8,796 nucleotides of DNA from Burkholderiaceae bacterium. GTDB taxonomy: Bacteria; Pseudomonadota; Gammaproteobacteria; Burkholderiales; Burkholderiaceae. Location: the NCBI GenBank assembly GCA_022701965.1, contig JAKONL010000466.1, positions 1 through 8,796 on the forward strand, written 5' to 3'. Made by a program: the position numbers and the translations under genes. Below are positions 6,714 through 8,796 of this stretch, piece after piece. The first letter of the stretch is position 1; the number at the start of each line of letters is the position of its first letter. The notes beneath the pieces are model-generated. The model did no database searches, was not told the origin of the DNA, and worked only from the letters and a program-made list of their open reading frames with translations.

Positions 6714-8105
6714 ATGACCAAGCCAACCGCCCCTACCGACACCGCGGTGTCGAGGAATCCCGCGAACGGAGAGGTGTTCGCCACGTACCCCTACGAATCC
6801 GCCGAGGAACTCGACCGGTCGCTCGACAGCGCGTCGGCGGGTTTCAGGGCCTGGGCGGCGACGCCGGTGCAGGCGCGGCTCGACGTCCTGAGCCGGCTGG
6901 CCGCGATCCTGCGCCGCGACATCGACAAGCTCGGCCGGATGGCCTGCCGCGAGATGGGCAAGCCCATCGTGCAGGCGCGGGCCGAAGTCGAGAAATGCGC
7001 GGTGCTGTGCGACTGGTACGCGCACAACGGCGGCGGCCTCTTCGCCGACGCCGCCACCAAGGTGGGCGACGACGCCTACGTGTCCTACCTGCCGCTCGGC
7101 CCGGTGCTGGCCGTGATGCCGTGGAACTTTCCCTACTGGCAGAGTCTTCGCGGCGCGGTGCCGATCCTGCTGGGCGGCAACGCCTACGTGCTCAAGCACG
7201 CACCCAACGTCATGGGCTGCGCCTACCTCACCGAAGCCGCGTGGCTGGAGGCCGGCCTGCCCCACGGCGCGTTCAGCGTCGTCAACATCGGCAACGACCT
7301 GGTGTCCAGGGCGATCACGGACCGGCGGATCGCCGCCGTCGCCGTGACCGGCAGCGTGCGCGCCGGCTCCGCCATCGCCGCGCAGGCCGGCGCCGCGCTC
7401 AAGAAGACCGTGCTGGAGCTCGGCGGCTCCGATCCCTTCATCGTGCTCGCGGACGCCGACCTCGAAGGCGCGGTGAAGGCCGCCGTGGTGGGCCGGTTCC
7501 AGAACACCGGGCAGATCTGCATCGCCGCCAAGCGGATCATCCTCGACGCTCCGATCGCGGCGGAATTCACCGAACGCTTCGTGGAGGCGGTCAAGGCGCT
7601 GCGCGTGGGCGACCCGGCGCACGAGGACACCTACATCGGCCCCATGGCGCGGCACGACCTGCGCGACGAACTCGACGCCCAGGTGCAGCGCAGCATCGAG
7701 GCCGGCGCCAAGGTGCTGCTCGAAGGCGGCAAGACGGCGGAGGCCGGCAACTTCTACCTGCCGACCATCCTCGGCGACGTCAAGCCCGGCATGGCCACCT
7801 TCGATCAGGAGACCTTCGGCCCCGCGGCGTCGCTGATCACCGCGAACGGCGTCGAGCACGCGATCGAGCTCGCCAACGACAGCGAGTTCGGCCTGAGCGG
7901 CGCGCTCTGGACGAGCGACAAGGCGCTCGCCAAGGACGTCGCGCGGCGCATGGAGACCGGCGGCATGTTCATCAACGGCTTCTCGGCGTCCGACCCGCGC
8001 GTGCCGATCGGCGGCGTCAAGAAGAGCGGCTACGGGCGCGAGCTGTCGCACTTCGGCGTGCTCGAATTCATGAACGCGCAGACGGTCTGGTTCGACCGCA
8101 AGTAA
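6714..8105 (+). CDS. sad: Aldehyde dehydrogenase, Sad/YneI-like succinate-semialdehyde dehydrogenase
   Basis: A complete 463-residue NAD(P)-dependent aldehyde dehydrogenase, the usual length. Catalytic and structural residues are in place: Asn138 (MPWNFPYW), Lys161 (LKHAPN), the cofactor motif TGSVRAG at 212-218, Glu235 (LELGGSDPF) and nucleophile Cys269 (NTGQIC). The ETFGP motif is present further on. Several stretches resemble E. coli Sad (YneI) as I remember it: REMGKPI-QARAEV, LCDWYA, LKHAPNVMGCA, VTGSVRAG, and the C-terminal GGVKKSG-GRELSHFG with QTVW-DR. Sad oxidises succinate semialdehyde to succinate for the TCA cycle, and related enzymes accept glutarate semialdehyde or similar aldehydes. 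It is cytoplasmic. It is the only plus-strand gene, is divergent from the LysR regulator and converges with the second livF 28 bp away. I am sure of the family, moderately sure of the subfamily, and the physiological aldehyde is unproven. Confidence 0.9.
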   Translation: MTKPTAPTDTAVSRNPANGEVFATYPYESAEELDRSLDSASAGFRAWAATPVQARLDVLSRLAAILRRDIDKLGRMACREMGKPIVQARAEVEKCAVLCDWYAHNGGGLFADAATKVGDDAYVSYLPLGPVLAVMPWNFPYWQSLRGAVPILLGGNAYVLKHAPNVMGCAYLTEAAWLEAGLPHGAFSVVNIGNDLVSRAITDRRIAAVAVTGSVRAGSAIAAQAGAALKKTVLELGGSDPFIVLADADLEGAVKAAVVGRFQNTGQICIAAKRIILDAPIAAEFTERFVEAVKALRVGDPAHEDTYIGPMARHDLRDELDAQVQRSIEAGAKVLLEGGKTAEAGNFYLPTILGDVKPGMATFDQETFGPAASLITANGVEHAIELANDSEFGLSGALWTSDKALAKDVARRMETGGMFINGFSASDPRVPIGGVKKSGYGRELSHFGVLEFMNAQTVWFDRK

Positions 8106-8133
8106 CACGTCGGGCGCATCGCGCGCGGCGGCC

Positions 8134-8796
<663 letters not shown>

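Noticed and set aside
6562..6726. N-terminal extension of the LysR protein by 55 residues
   Set aside because: The extra sequence is not LysR-like and would pass through the divergent promoter and into sad. The family start matches the ATG at 6561.
6681..8108. Minus-strand open frame covering the whole of sad, about 475 codons
   Set aside because: It is the exact antisense of an intact aldehyde dehydrogenase and has no domain, signal or plausible ribosome-binding site.
8106..8133. Bidirectional terminator between the convergent sad and second livF genes
   Set aside because: The 28-bp gap has GC-rich sequence but no clear stem with a T-run on either strand.

Overview
The window is very GC-rich, densely packed, and carries ABC-importer and CoA-transferase genes of the kind that are abundant in Burkholderiales-type Betaproteobacteria (Comamonadaceae or Alcaligenaceae relatives). 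That placement is inferred from gene content and base composition; there is no rRNA or other marker here to confirm it.

Layout, left to right. Positions 1-5520 are one minus-strand operon, read right to left: livK (periplasmic binding protein), livH and livM (permeases), livG and livF (ATPases), then an SDR-family dehydrogenase and the first 39 codons of a CaiB/BaiF CoA-transferase that runs off the left edge. Genes are separated by 28 bp or less or overlap (livH/livM share one base in TGATG; livF and the SDR gene overlap by 17 bp), so they are very probably co-transcribed and translationally coupled. A 153-bp leader with several small inverted repeats lies in front of livK. Upstream of it, on the same strand, is a LysR-type regulator (5674-6561). 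The regulator is divergent from a plus-strand aldehyde dehydrogenase resembling the Sad/YneI succinate-semialdehyde dehydrogenase (6714-8105), and the 152-bp gap between them holds a dyad that fits a LysR T-N11-A box. From 8134 to the right edge is the N-terminally cut end of a second LivF-type ATPase, convergent with the dehydrogenase. It is probably the last gene of another importer operon lying to the right.

Working model (inference): the livKHMGF system imports a small carboxylate or amino-acid-like compound. The SDR enzyme oxidises or reduces a hydroxy/oxo group and the CoA-transferase makes the CoA thioester. The LysR regulator controls the divergent semialdehyde dehydrogenase and perhaps the import operon. 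The substrate cannot be read from the sequence. All genes belong to well-known families and all are intact apart from the two cut by the window edges. I saw no rRNA, tRNA, CRISPR array, insertion sequence, prophage or toxin-antitoxin gene, and no gene-free stretch longer than 153 bp. I did not find clear evidence of a previously undescribed system; the main interest is the gene combination and the two small regulatory regions.
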